Shown piece after piece: positions 45,897-55,332 of a stretch of DNA of 64,000 nucleotides; the stretch's first letter is position 1, and each line of letters opens with the position of its first letter. The stretch covers positions 1 to 64,000 of the forward strand of contig JFLJ01000108.1 of the NCBI GenBank assembly GCA_000634115.1, in the 5' to 3' direction. The notes under the pieces were generated by a model. The model made no database searches. It was not told the origin of the DNA and saw only the letters and a program-made list of their open reading frames with translations. Origin of the DNA: Prochlorococcus sp. scB241_528O2 (lineage in GTDB: Bacteria > Cyanobacteriota > Cyanobacteriia > PCC-6307 > Cyanobiaceae). The translations under genes were made by a program, and so were the position numbers.

Positions 45897-46844
45897 CTAC
45901 TTACCATAGGCAGCGCTAAATTTACTACCTGTTGTTTGAATGTTTAAGAATGGTGCTCTACTAGCTACACCTGACTTCTCCCATGCTTTTACCATTGCTT
46001 GACTAATGTTTTTACCATTTTCTTTTTTACACAAAGCTAAGATACTTGGTCCAGCTCCACTAATTGCGCATCCTAGAGCACCTGCATCTAGTGCGGCATC
46101 TTTGACTTCTAGTCCACCTTTAATAAGTTTCCATCTGTAGGGTTCATGTAGCTTATCAAACATCCCCTCTTTTATTAGTTCTTGATTTCCTGCTTTTAAG
46201 CCATTTAGTAATAAAGTAAGTGCCCCCATATTTGTCACAGCATCAGATATAGGTACATTCTTGGGCATAACCTTTCTTGCTTCACTTGTGCTTAGACGAA
46301 TCGCAGGTATGGCTACAACAACTTTAATGGAATCGTGCCAATCACATCTAATGATTCTCCATCTTTGAGAAGACGACCTAGCTGTCAAACAAAGCCCACC
46401 TAGGAGAGAGGGAACTACATTATCAGGATGACCTTCTATATCAATGGCAAGTTCAAGGAGCTTCTCTTTGGACAATGGAGAGTTCATTATCGCATTTGCT
46501 CCGATTAGTCCAGCAACTATTGCTGTAGCACTACTTCCAAGTCCGCGGGCAGGTGGCACTGCTAACTTAACTCTTGCTTCAAGTGCAAAAGGATCCATAT
46601 TTGCGCTCTCCCATACTTTCTGAGCGGCTCTAAAAACTAAGTTTTCAGGTCCTCCTCTTAAATGATTACCATCTGTACTTTCCATTATTAAATCAAATCT
46701 ATCTCCACCACCTTCAATTCTTGTAAAAATAAACTCATTATATAAATCTAATGCTGCGCCAAGACAATCGAATCCAGGCCCTAAATTAGCAGTTGTGGAA
46801 GGTACTGTTACCCTTATTTTTTTACCTACTTCAGGAATAGACAT
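45897..46844 (-). CDS. thrB: Homoserine kinase
   Basis: GHMP-superfamily kinase that phosphorylates homoserine in threonine synthesis. The 315 aa show the N-terminal VPSTTANLGPGFDCLGAAL, the ATP-binding PPARGLGSSATAIVAGL motif, EGHPDNVVPSLLGG and the C-terminal GCAISGAGPSILAL. It lies between ndhD and a glucokinase gene on the minus strand, with nine bases to glk, suggesting a trpS-thrS-glk-thrB-ndhD transcription unit. Confidence 0.97.
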   Translation of the reverse strand: MSIPEVGKKIRVTVPSTTANLGPGFDCLGAALDLYNEFIFTRIEGGGDRFDLIMESTDGNHLRGGPENLVFRAAQKVWESANMDPFALEARVKLAVPPARGLGSSATAIVAGLIGANAIMNSPLSKEKLLELAIDIEGHPDNVVPSLLGGLCLTARSSSQRWRIIRCDWHDSIKVVVAIPAIRLSTSEARKVMPKNVPISDAVTNMGALTLLLNGLKAGNQELIKEGMFDKLHEPYRWKLIKGGLEVKDAALDAGALGCAISGAGPSILALCKKENGKNISQAMVKAWEKSGVASRAPFLNIQTTGSKFSAAYGK

Positions 46845-46853
46845 TTTTTGTTA

Positions 46854-47888
46854 CTAAGTTTTTAAAAGCATTTTTGCTCTGCATGCTGCACTAAATAATC
46901 CAAACTCTTCATCTAAAATTACGTTCATAGGTATTGTTTTAAGAATATCTTTTAATCTTCCTTTATCAAAAAAATGTTTCATAAATAAATCTGATTTAAA
47001 GTTTTTGAAATGTTTTGGTGCTGTTCCTCCAGAAATCCATAACCCGCCAAAGCATAATTCTTGAAGAGCAACATCTCCCAATAAAGAGGCATAAGCGCCT
47101 AACCATATCCTCTCAACTTCAATCATTAGCTGATCCCCTTCTTTAGAAAGATTACAAATTTTTTCAGGTAGTTTTTTTCTTGCAGTATCAGATATTTTAA
47201 TTTCTTTTAAATATTTTTTTAGAGGATGGTTTTCGGCATCAGGTTTGCTTAGTCTCCATTCGGCAATTCTTGATAAACCAGTACCGCTAACAATTCTTTC
47301 ACAAGATATTCTCTCAACTTTTAGGTAATTCTTAAGCCAAATCTTTAATTCCCATTCTAACTTTGACTTTGGCGAGTATTCAACATGACCACCTTCACTA
47401 GCTAAAACTTTTACCTTTCTTCCTGATATTATGCCTCTTGCAATACCTAAACCAGTCCCCGCTCCAACAATGGCATGCAAATCATTATTAGCACCTTCAG
47501 AATGGACCCCATTTTGGATAGTAGAATATTGATTTTTTTTTAAAAAAGGTATTCCATAAATTTGCACTGCGAAATCATTTATTAGCTCGCAGCTTTTAAA
47601 ATTAAATTTTTTCTGTAATGCATTCCCAGAGATATTCCATGACAAGTTCATAATTTTCGCGTTGTTGTTAGATAAAGGACCAGCTACGGCGAAACATGCA
47701 GAAGAAGGATGAGTAATATTTTTGCATTCATTTTTGAGAAAATCTTCTAGGATTAGTTCAAAAGAATCCCAATCAGAAGATATATATTTCTTTTTGAAAA
47801 TTAACTTAGGCGAATCATCATTTATTATTTTTTCGAATATTCCTAATAGAACCTTTGTACCTCCTAAATCACAAGCAAGAAAATTCAT
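46854..47888 (-). CDS. glk: Glucokinase
   Basis: Phosphorylates glucose to glucose-6-phosphate, linking sugar uptake or glycogen breakdown to central metabolism. The 344-aa ASKHA-fold protein starts NFLACDLGGTKVLLGIF (phosphate-1 motif); other marks are VAGPLSNNNAKIMNLSW, LINDFAVQIYG, and GAGTGLGIARG with the ATP-binding turn; the second part has the conserved SEGGHVEYSP. It belongs to the E. coli-type Glk family rather than ROK. It is 10 bases downstream of thrS in the same direction. Confidence 0.94.
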   Translation of the reverse strand: MNFLACDLGGTKVLLGIFEKIINDDSPKLIFKKKYISSDWDSFELILEDFLKNECKNITHPSSACFAVAGPLSNNNAKIMNLSWNISGNALQKKFNFKSCELINDFAVQIYGIPFLKKNQYSTIQNGVHSEGANNDLHAIVGAGTGLGIARGIISGRKVKVLASEGGHVEYSPKSKLEWELKIWLKNYLKVERISCERIVSGTGLSRIAEWRLSKPDAENHPLKKYLKEIKISDTARKKLPEKICNLSKEGDQLMIEVERIWLGAYASLLGDVALQELCFGGLWISGGTAPKHFKNFKSDLFMKHFFDKGRLKDILKTIPMNVILDEEFGLFSAACRAKMLLKT

Positions 47889-47898
47889 AAATTTGAAA

Positions 47899-49815
47899 TT
47901 ATTCTGTTCTACCTTTTTTTTCTATTAATTCATCCATTAATTTGTAAAGATTAGGTAAATTGAAAATCCCTAAATTTCTTCCATCCAAAGCTCTTAAGGC
48001 GACTGAATCAATATCCTCTTCCTTATCTCCAATAACTGCAATTAAAGGAATTCTCCCAAGAGTTGCCTCTCTTATTTTATATCCTATTTTTTCATTCCTA
48101 ATATCAACTTTTGATCGGTAACCATTATTATTTATTAATTCATTAAACTTTAAACACTTTTCAATATTTCTATCGGTAATGCTCAATAAAATTATTTGAT
48201 AAGGAGCAAGCCAAATTGGGAATTTTGCCTCATATTGTTCAATTAAGATTCCGATAAATCTTTCAAAGGATCCTAAAATTGCTCTATGAAGCATAACTGG
48301 GTTTCTTTTTTCATTATCAATATCTACATAAGTTGCATCCAATCTAATAGGCATTGAGAAATCAACCTGAATAGTTCCGCATTGCCAGACTCTATTTAGA
48401 CAATCTTTTAATGAGAATTCTATTTTTGGACCATAGAAAGCCCCCTCACCTGGTTGAAGTTCCCATTTGAGACTTTTATTATCAAGAGCTTTGGTAAGAG
48501 CCTCTTCTGATTTGTCCCATATCTCTTCGCTACCTACCCTTTTTTCAGGACGGGTTGATAATTTGATAATGATTTCATCAAAACCGAAAGTTTTATAGAC
48601 TTTGAAAACAAGATCGATAAAAGTGGATACTTCTTCTTGAATTTGTTCTTCTGTGCAGAAGATGTGTGCATCATCTTGAGTAAAGTTTCTTACTCTCATT
48701 AAGCCGTGTAGTGCTCCAGAAGGCTCATTTCTGTGACAAGAGCCAAATTCAGCAAGACGAATAGGTAAATCCTTATAACTTTTTAAACCTTGATTAAAGA
48801 GTTGAATATGACATGGACAATTCATTGGTTTAATTGCATAAGTTCGATTTTCTGATGCGGTAGTGAACATATCGTCTCTAAATTTTTCCCAATGACCAGA
48901 TTTTTCCCAAAGAGATTTATCAACAGCTTGTGGGGTTTTAATTTCTAGATAATCATTTTTTTTAAGTATTTCTCTAATGAATTTTTCTAGGACTTGGTAA
49001 ATTGTCCATCCATTTGGATGCCAAAAAATCATACCTGGAGATTCTTCTTGTATGTGAAAGAGTGAATGCTTTTTCCCAAGTTTTCTATGGTCTCTTTTTT
49101 CAGCTTCTTCAATTCTTGTTAAGTATTCATTGAGTTCTTTCTCTTTAGCCCATGCAGTTCCATATATTCTCTGTAATGATTCATTTTCACTATTACCTCT
49201 CCAGTATGATCCTGATAATTTAAGTAACTTAAAGTGCCTAAGATGTCTAGTGTTTGGGACATGAGGTCCTCTACACATATCAATATATTCTTCATGTTTA
49301 TAAAGATTAATGAGGCCATCATCATTAATATCTTCTATTATTCTTAATTTAAAAGTCTCGTCTCTTTCTTGAAATGTTTTAATAGCGTCTTTTTTTGAAA
49401 CTTGTATAATTTCTACGTCATAATTTTTTTTTATTAATTTGTTAATTCGATCTTCAATTTTTATTAAATCTTCAGGCGTAAATCTGTATTCTGAAAAAAT
49501 ATCGTAATAAAAACCATCCTCAATTACAGGTCCAATTGCCATTTGAATATTTGGGTAGATTTGTTTAACTGCATGGCCAATTAGATGAGCAAAGGAATGT
49601 CTAATTATTTCAATTCCTTCTTTATCTTTAGATGTAATGATTACAACTTTGGAATCTTTATTTATAGGAAGAGTTGCATCAAGAAGAACATCATTTACTT
49701 TCCCAGCAATTGTTGCTTTAGCCAAACCAGCGCCTATACTTTGGGCGATTTCTAGAATAGTTACAGATTTTTCGAAAACTTTTTTTGAACCATCAGGTAA
49801 GGTAATTACTGGCAT
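47899..49815 (-). CDS. thrS: Threonyl-tRNA synthetase
   Basis: Charges tRNA-Thr. All domains are present in the 638 aa: an N-terminal TGS domain (about 1-60, [13 protein letters not shown]), the editing domain with [13 protein letters not shown] (HxxxH), the class II catalytic core with CPCHIQLF (zinc Cys), motif 2 in [21 protein letters not shown] and the motif 3 region [15 protein letters not shown], and the C-terminal anticodon-binding domain. The gene is full length and intact, four bases downstream of trpS. Confidence 0.98.
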   Translation of the reverse strand: MPVITLPDGSKKVFEKSVTILEIAQSIGAGLAKATIAGKVNDVLLDATLPINKDSKVVIITSKDKEGIEIIRHSFAHLIGHAVKQIYPNIQMAIGPVIEDGFYYDIFSEYRFTPEDLIKIEDRINKLIKKNYDVEIIQVSKKDAIKTFQERDETFKLRIIEDINDDGLINLYKHEEYIDMCRGPHVPNTRHLRHFKLLKLSGSYWRGNSENESLQRIYGTAWAKEKELNEYLTRIEEAEKRDHRKLGKKHSLFHIQEESPGMIFWHPNGWTIYQVLEKFIREILKKNDYLEIKTPQAVDKSLWEKSGHWEKFRDDMFTTASENRTYAIKPMNCPCHIQLFNQGLKSYKDLPIRLAEFGSCHRNEPSGALHGLMRVRNFTQDDAHIFCTEEQIQEEVSTFIDLVFKVYKTFGFDEIIIKLSTRPEKRVGSEEIWDKSEEALTKALDNKSLKWELQPGEGAFYGPKIEFSLKDCLNRVWQCGTIQVDFSMPIRLDATYVDIDNEKRNPVMLHRAILGSFERFIGILIEQYEAKFPIWLAPYQIILLSITDRNIEKCLKFNELINNNGYRSKVDIRNEKIGYKIREATLGRIPLIAVIGDKEEDIDSVALRALDGRNLGIFNLPNLYKLMDELIEKKGRTE

Positions 49816-49818
49816 AAT

Positions 49819-50835
49819 TTATTTCTCCATATCAAAGAATCCTAATTTCGATTTAACTCTTTTAAGAGTTTTATTTGCTAAATCTTCAGCCTTCTCTTTA
49901 CCTTCTTTGAGAATGTTATTTAATTGATATGGATCATTAATTAAGACTTTATATTTTTCCTGAATAGGTTCAAGAGATTCTATAAGTTGTTCAGTAATTA
50001 ATTTTTTAAAAGTCCCCCACCCAGTTTCGGAGAATTCATTTTCGCATTGTGAAATTTCTTTCCCAGACAATATTGAATAAATCATCAGAAGATTTTTAGA
50101 CTCTGCTCTCTCAGGGTTATTAAATTCTATTCCAATATGGCTGTCACTTTTTGCTCTTTTTATTTTTTTCGTAATTATTTCAGGCGCATCTAATAAGTTA
50201 ATCCGACTACCTTCATTAGGATCACTTTTACTCATCTTTTTTGAACCATCAATTAAACTCATTATTTTTGAACCATTCTTCATGATTATTGGCTGAGGGA
50301 TTTTTAAAATATTTTTATCCTTACTAAATTTGGCATTAATTCTTTGTTGTGCAATATCTCTAGCAAGTTCAAGATGTTGTTTTTGATCCTCCCCTACTGG
50401 AACGAAGTCAGCATCATATAAAAGAATATCTGCAGCCATTAGGATTGGGTAGTCAAATAATCCAATAGATACATTATTTCCCTGTTGTTTTGATTTTTCT
50501 TTAAATTGAATCATTCTTTCCATCCAATTTATTGGGGTCATGCAATTAAGTATCCAACAAAGCTCTGAATGTGCAGAAATCTGACTTTGGACAAAAATTG
50601 AACACATTTTGGGGTCTATTCCACAAGCAACGTATAAAGCTGCAGTAGATAAAGTGTTATTAGATAATTCTTTGGGATTATATGCAGCAGTTATTGCGTG
50701 CAAATCAACTACACATAGAAATGTTTCATATTGATCTTGAAGTGTTACCCAATTATTGATTGCTCCAAGCCAATTTCCTATATGTAAATCACCAGTTGGT
50801 TGAACTCCCGAAAGAATCCTTTTTTTATTTGCCAT
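49819..50835 (-). CDS. trpS: Tryptophanyl-tRNA synthetase
   Basis: Charges tRNA-Trp. A class I synthetase of 338 aa. The HIGH motif reads DLHIGNWLGAI and KMSKS reads KKMSKSDPNEG. Further marks are SGVQPTGDLH at the start and LMAADILLYDADFVPVGEDQ. Its first 11 bases overlap the end of the small Arg/Gly-rich gene upstream, which implies coupled translation of the two. Confidence 0.98.
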   Translation of the reverse strand: MANKKRILSGVQPTGDLHIGNWLGAINNWVTLQDQYETFLCVVDLHAITAAYNPKELSNNTLSTAALYVACGIDPKMCSIFVQSQISAHSELCWILNCMTPINWMERMIQFKEKSKQQGNNVSIGLFDYPILMAADILLYDADFVPVGEDQKQHLELARDIAQQRINAKFSKDKNILKIPQPIIMKNGSKIMSLIDGSKKMSKSDPNEGSRINLLDAPEIITKKIKRAKSDSHIGIEFNNPERAESKNLLMIYSILSGKEISQCENEFSETGWGTFKKLITEQLIESLEPIQEKYKVLINDPYQLNNILKEGKEKAEDLANKTLKRVKSKLGFFDMEK

Positions 50836-51247
50836 CCTCTTCTACTTCGCTAGATTGTATTTCTTCATTTGATGTACTTTTAACAGGTCTTGCAAAGGGA
50901 TCAGGAGCTGTTTTTTTCTTTTCTGCAAAAGGTTTTTGTGATTCTCTATTCGCAGAAGAGTTTTTGTTATTCTTTGCATATTCTGTTATTGATTCAATTA
51001 ATTTTTCGTCCTTGATCATTTCGCTAAGTGTTCTAACAGAGAATCCGAGGACTGCGACAGTAGATCTTAGTTGAAAGGTTTCTTGTATTGATTTAACGGC
51101 TTTCATTTCGTTATCACTCAATCTTATTCGGAAGCCACCTCCATCTCGTCTACCGCCAGATCTATCTCTGAAATTGGATCTTTCATTATCGGAACGACCT
51201 CTGTAATTTTCTTGTCCAGGATTATTGCCAAAATTTGAATTAGACAT
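50825..51247 (-). CDS. Arg/Gly-rich conserved cyanobacterial protein
   Basis: A 140-aa protein with a disordered N-terminus rich in Arg, Gly, Ser and Asn (about 1-38, GRSDNERSNFRDRSGGRRDG), a conserved helical core FRIRLSDNEMKAVKSIQETFQLRSTVAVLGFSVRTLSEMI, and an acidic-charged disordered tail (about 90-140). The RGG-like start suggests RNA binding; the core resembles small ribbon-helix-helix-type proteins in its helix pattern, but I do not recognise a named family. It overlaps trpS by 11 bases, and its own 5' side has a 167-base divergent spacer that must hold promoters for this operon and the DUF697 gene. Confidence 0.75.
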   Translation of the reverse strand: MSNSNFGNNPGQENYRGRSDNERSNFRDRSGGRRDGGGFRIRLSDNEMKAVKSIQETFQLRSTVAVLGFSVRTLSEMIKDEKLIESITEYAKNNKNSSANRESQKPFAEKKKTAPDPFARPVKSTSNEEIQSSEVEEDGK

Positions 51248-51414
51248 CTTGATGTTTCTTAATTAATTTAAATAGTCTATTAACTTAGCATCTAGTTATG
51301 CAATAAGTCTTTCTAAAAGCTTTAAAATTTTATCTGTTAATTAACTAGTTATGTTATTTCCCTTTTCACATTCAAATCTTGCATTAAAATAAAATTAGAG
51401 AAAATTAAAGTACC

Positions 51415-52749
51415 GTGTCTGATATTAGTAAAGAAAACATCCTAAAGGATTTAGTAAAGTTTCCCAAAAAGAATTTTCTGATTATTTTGTTGCTATTAGG
51501 ATTTGGAGAATGGTTTGTAAGTGATTTAATTAATTTTGCAGGGGGATCAATAGGATTTTTTGTTTTGTGTTTGGGGGGATATCTTTACTTGAAGAATGAC
51601 AAGCCTAAATTTAATGAGCCAAATAATTTAGATGGTTGGATAAATCTTTGTAATGAAGATTTAAACTTCTATGAGGAACTTGAGGAGAATAATAATTTAG
51701 AAAAACAAAATCTTAAAAGACAACAATCCCTTGACTCGATACTTAATAGATGTGCCAAAGAGAAAATTTCTTTTATTGGGAAGAAAGATTATGACTCAAC
51801 TCAATCTTTATTTAGAGATTTCTTCAAAGAAAAAAAGTTTAATTTTGATTTTATTGAAAAACTTCCAAAATATAATTCTTCGGAGATTGTTCCTGATAAG
51901 GTAATAAATACTGATGCTATTTTATATTTTTTAAGTTTCCCTTTATCTGCCAATGACTTTTTATGGTTAGAAAAGCTTCCTAAGGATATGCCAATTTGGT
52001 TAGTAGCCCAGTCTTCAAATGGATTTGAATCTCAAAATGAAATAGATGAATTGAAGGATCAAATTTCAGGAGAATTGATAAATAGAATAATTAGAGTTGA
52101 TACAAATAAAAATGAATTAACTCATATACCTTTTTCTGTCAGGAAGTTTTTTCTAAGTTCAAGTAAAAATATTGAGAACACCAAGAAAAGACTTTTGAAA
52201 CAATTACATACAAAATGGCAGTCTGAGATTGAGGGGATAAGAAGAACACAATTGAAAGTTTTACAGAAGAAGAATCAAATTCTTGTTGCAACCACTGTTT
52301 TCTTGTCACCACTTCCTTCAATAGATTTGTTGTCTATGACAGTTTTAAATTCTCTAATGATTAAAGAGATAAAATCAATATGGGGATGTAATTGGTCTCC
52401 AGAAATTTTGGATAAAGTATCAAAACAAATAATAAAGACTGCAATAGCTCAAGGAGTAATTGAATGGAGTGGTCAGACTTTAATTGGATTAACAAAATTG
52501 CATGGCCCAACTTGGTTGTTGTCAGGAACTTATCAGGCAATAAGTGCAGCATATTTAACAAGAGTCGTATCTAGTTCCCTGGCGGATTTTATGGCAATAA
52601 CAAAAGGGGTATCTGAGCCCGACTTGGAATTTATAAAAGAAAATTCAGAAAAAATTGTTGAAAAAGCTTTCGAAAAAGAGAAAATAAATTGGCAATCTTT
52701 GATATCTGATTTGAAAAATCCTTTAATTCGACTTAGATATAGTTCATAA
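51415..52749 (+). CDS. DUF697 (YcjF-like) membrane protein
   Basis: A 444-aa protein with two N-terminal membrane helices (about 22-40 and 42-62), a soluble middle region (about 70-290) of unclear fold, and a DUF697 domain near the C-terminus (about 295-390) with the pattern TVFLSPLPSIDLLSMTVLN and WSGQTLIGLTKLHGPTWLL. DUF697 domains often follow a GTPase; here the middle part shows no P-loop (no GxxxxGK), so this member lacks or has lost one. The start codon is GTG at 51415. Function is unknown. Confidence 0.8.
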   Translation: MSDISKENILKDLVKFPKKNFLIILLLLGFGEWFVSDLINFAGGSIGFFVLCLGGYLYLKNDKPKFNEPNNLDGWINLCNEDLNFYEELEENNNLEKQNLKRQQSLDSILNRCAKEKISFIGKKDYDSTQSLFRDFFKEKKFNFDFIEKLPKYNSSEIVPDKVINTDAILYFLSFPLSANDFLWLEKLPKDMPIWLVAQSSNGFESQNEIDELKDQISGELINRIIRVDTNKNELTHIPFSVRKFFLSSSKNIENTKKRLLKQLHTKWQSEIEGIRRTQLKVLQKKNQILVATTVFLSPLPSIDLLSMTVLNSLMIKEIKSIWGCNWSPEILDKVSKQIIKTAIAQGVIEWSGQTLIGLTKLHGPTWLLSGTYQAISAAYLTRVVSSSLADFMAITKGVSEPDLEFIKENSEKIVEKAFEKEKINWQSLISDLKNPLIRLRYSS

Positions 52750-52769
52750 TCTCTGGAATTATTAAAATA

Positions 52770-53678
52770 ATGCGTAAAAAGTTTTTGCTTTTAATTCTTG
52801 CATGTTTAATATGTCTTTTTTCAACTACTGCATGTAAGAGAATCTCAACTAAAAATCAAACTAAAAAAGAGTTGGTTTTTGCAAGCTTTACCGTTTTGGC
52901 AGATATAATTCAAAACATTGCTAAAAATGATGACTTCGTTGTTAAATCAATCACTAAACCTGGAGTAGAAGTTCATGGTTATAAACCAACTCCAAGTGAC
53001 ATAATAAATGCCTCTGATGCATTTGTTTTTGTTGATAATGGATTTGGATTTGAAATATGGTCAGAAAAATTTGTTTCTAATTTGAAAGTTCAAAGAATAA
53101 CTATTGCAGATTATCTAGAACCCATATTTATAAGTGAAGATTCTTACAAAGGAAAACCAAATCCCCATGCCTGGATTTCTCCAAAAAGAGGAATTCTTTA
53201 TGTAGATATCATAGTGGAATCCTTATCAGAATTGAGGCCATCCAAACGAGAATTATTCGAAAAAAATGGCGAAATTTATAAACAAAAACTCTCTAAAATT
53301 GATCAAGATTTCTCACTTTTTATTAACAACTTAGAAAAAGATAAAAGGTATCTAGTAAGTTGTGAAGGAGCATTTTCTTACCTCGCTAATGATTATGGAT
53401 TAAATGAAGTTTACTTGTGGCCAGTTAATGCCGAGAGTCAAATTACGCCCAAAAGGATGGCAAGAACAATATCATTAGTTAAGAAAAAAAATGTCCCAGC
53501 TGTATTTTGTGAAAGTACTGTAAGTAATGAATCTCAAATGGTTGTTGTAAATGAAACTGGAACTAAATTTGGTGGAAATCTTTATGTTGATTCGTTGTCA
53601 ATTGATAATGGCCCAGCTAATTCTTACTTAGAAATGCTGAAATATAATTTGGAACTTATTAAAAGAGGTCTTGAATAA
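52770..53678 (+). CDS. mntC: Manganese (or zinc) ABC transporter substrate-binding lipoprotein
   Basis: Cluster A-I metal-binding protein that captures Mn2+ or Zn2+ in the periplasm. The 302-aa precursor has a lipoprotein signal (LACLICLFSTTACKR, lipid Cys at about 22). The four metal ligands follow the Mn/Zn pattern: His in VEVHGYKPTPSDI, His in NPHAWISP, Glu in SCEGAFSYL and Asp in YVDSLS. There is no His-rich loop between the halves, as ZnuA often has, so manganese is the more likely substrate, as in the cyanobacterial MntCAB system. It is first in an operon with the ATPase and permease, four bases apart. Confidence 0.88.
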   Translation: MRKKFLLLILACLICLFSTTACKRISTKNQTKKELVFASFTVLADIIQNIAKNDDFVVKSITKPGVEVHGYKPTPSDIINASDAFVFVDNGFGFEIWSEKFVSNLKVQRITIADYLEPIFISEDSYKGKPNPHAWISPKRGILYVDIIVESLSELRPSKRELFEKNGEIYKQKLSKIDQDFSLFINNLEKDKRYLVSCEGAFSYLANDYGLNEVYLWPVNAESQITPKRMARTISLVKKKNVPAVFCESTVSNESQMVVVNETGTKFGGNLYVDSLSIDNGPANSYLEMLKYNLELIKRGLE

Positions 53679-53681
53679 AAT

Positions 53682-54446
53682 ATGGAAAAACCTAATTATC
53701 AAAACTACAGGATTGATGCAGAAAATATATGCGTAGACTACAACGGCAAAGTTGCATTATATGATGCCAACTTAAGATTAAAACCTGGTCAAATTTGTGG
53801 ATTGGTAGGAATGAATGGTGCTGGGAAAACAACCTTTTTTAATGCATTGACCGGCTTTGTTAACATTTCTAAGGGAAAAATAAGAATAAACGGTGAGCCT
53901 TTAAGGGCTGCGCAGAAAGATCAGACAATCGCTTATGTTCCTCAAAGTGAAGGTATTGATAGTCAGTTCCCTGTAAATGTTTGGGATGTTGTAATGATGG
54001 GAAGATATGGGTCGATGAATATTCTCAGGTGTCCAAGAGAGTCTGATGTTCAGGCTGTTAAAGATGCTATTAGGAGGGTTGACCTGACAGATTTTTTATC
54101 TACACCAATTGGGAATTTGTCTGGAGGTCAAAGGAAAAGAACTTTTTTAGCCAGAGCGATTGCACAGAGAGCCTCAATATTATTGCTGGATGAACCATTT
54201 ACGGGAGTTGATATAAGAACTGAGAAACTAATTTCAGAATTATTTATTCAGTTTAAAAATGAGGGTAAAACAATTTTATTATCTACTCATGATATGATTC
54301 ATGTTCGCGAATTTTGTGATTTGGTTCTTTTAATAAACAAAACAGTTGTTGCATATGGGGAGACCTCTGAAGTATTTACACCTGAAAATATAACAAGTAC
54401 CTTTGGTGGGATCTCTCCTGACGTTTTGTTTGGGCCTGAGTCATAA
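53682..54446 (+). CDS. mntA: Manganese-type ABC transporter ATP-binding protein
   Basis: Cytoplasmic ATPase of the metal importer, 254 aa. Walker A GMNGAGKTTFF, Q-loop in AYVPQSEGID, signature LSGGQRKRTFLARAIA, Walker B ILLLDEPFTGVD and the switch His in LLSTHDMIHV are all present. It lies between the substrate-binding and permease genes. Manganese feeds the water-splitting cluster of photosystem II. The Mn against Zn choice rests on the substrate-binding protein. Confidence 0.9.
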   Translation: MEKPNYQNYRIDAENICVDYNGKVALYDANLRLKPGQICGLVGMNGAGKTTFFNALTGFVNISKGKIRINGEPLRAAQKDQTIAYVPQSEGIDSQFPVNVWDVVMMGRYGSMNILRCPRESDVQAVKDAIRRVDLTDFLSTPIGNLSGGQRKRTFLARAIAQRASILLLDEPFTGVDIRTEKLISELFIQFKNEGKTILLSTHDMIHVREFCDLVLLINKTVVAYGETSEVFTPENITSTFGGISPDVLFGPES

Positions 54447-54457
54447 AAAAATTATTT

Positions 54458-55330
54458 ATGGAGCCCTTTTTATTATCTAGTATAAATACATTCGTAACAG
54501 AACCTTTAACTCATGATTTCATGAGGAAAGCTCTATTTATGAGCTCTTTAGTGGCTGCTGTTTGTGGTCTTTTATCTAGTTATTTAACTCTCAAAGGTTG
54601 GGCTTTAATGGGAGATGCCGTATCACATTCAGTAATGCCTGGAGTTGTTGTCGCTTATGCTTTGGGACTCCCATTCTCATTGGGGGCATTTATATTCGGA
54701 GTGGGTTCTGTAGCGCTCATAGGATTTGTTAAACAAAAATCGAGAGTTAAGGAAGATACAGTTATTGGGTTAGTCTTTACAGGTTTTTTTGCTCTTGGAA
54801 TAGTTTTGGTTTCTAAGATTAAAAGTAATATTGATCTCCACTCTATTCTTTTTGGAAGTCCATTAGGTATATCACTATCTGATGTGAAGCAAACGGTATT
54901 GATTTCTTTGTTGGTGGTCGTACTTTTATCAGTTTTCAGGAAAGATTTAATGCTTTACTGTTTTGATCCTAGACATGCAAAAACTGTTGGAATTAATGTT
55001 CTTTTCCTACATTATTTGCTTCTTACATGCTTATCTTTAGCGGCTGTTGTTGGTTTGCAGACGGTTGGAATAATATTGGTAGTTGCAATGTTGATAACTC
55101 CAGGGGCTACTGCATACTTGCTTACTGATCAATTTGATAATATGACCATGATTTCAGTATTTAGCGCCATTATCTCAAGTGTAATAGGTATCTATTGTAG
55201 TTTTTGGTTCGATCTTGAAACCGGAGGTTCTATAGTATTAGCCCAAACCTTTATATTTTTATTTGCTTTTTTATTCGCTCCGAGATATGGAATATTCAAG
55301 TTTAAAAAAATCTTTTCTAATTATAAATAA
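54458..55330 (+). CDS. mntB: Manganese-type ABC transporter permease
   Basis: Membrane subunit of the metal importer, 290 aa with about eight helices of the ABC-3 family. Marks are SSYLTLKGWALMGDAVSHSVMPGVVVAYALG (family signature) and IDLHSILFGSPLGIS, with VGLQTVGIILVVAMLITPGATA later. It is 11 bases after the ATPase gene and completes the operon. Confidence 0.92.
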   Translation: MEPFLLSSINTFVTEPLTHDFMRKALFMSSLVAAVCGLLSSYLTLKGWALMGDAVSHSVMPGVVVAYALGLPFSLGAFIFGVGSVALIGFVKQKSRVKEDTVIGLVFTGFFALGIVLVSKIKSNIDLHSILFGSPLGISLSDVKQTVLISLLVVVLLSVFRKDLMLYCFDPRHAKTVGINVLFLHYLLLTCLSLAAVVGLQTVGIILVVAMLITPGATAYLLTDQFDNMTMISVFSAIISSVIGIYCSFWFDLETGGSIVLAQTFIFLFAFLFAPRYGIFKFKKIFSNYK

Positions 55331-55332
55331 TC

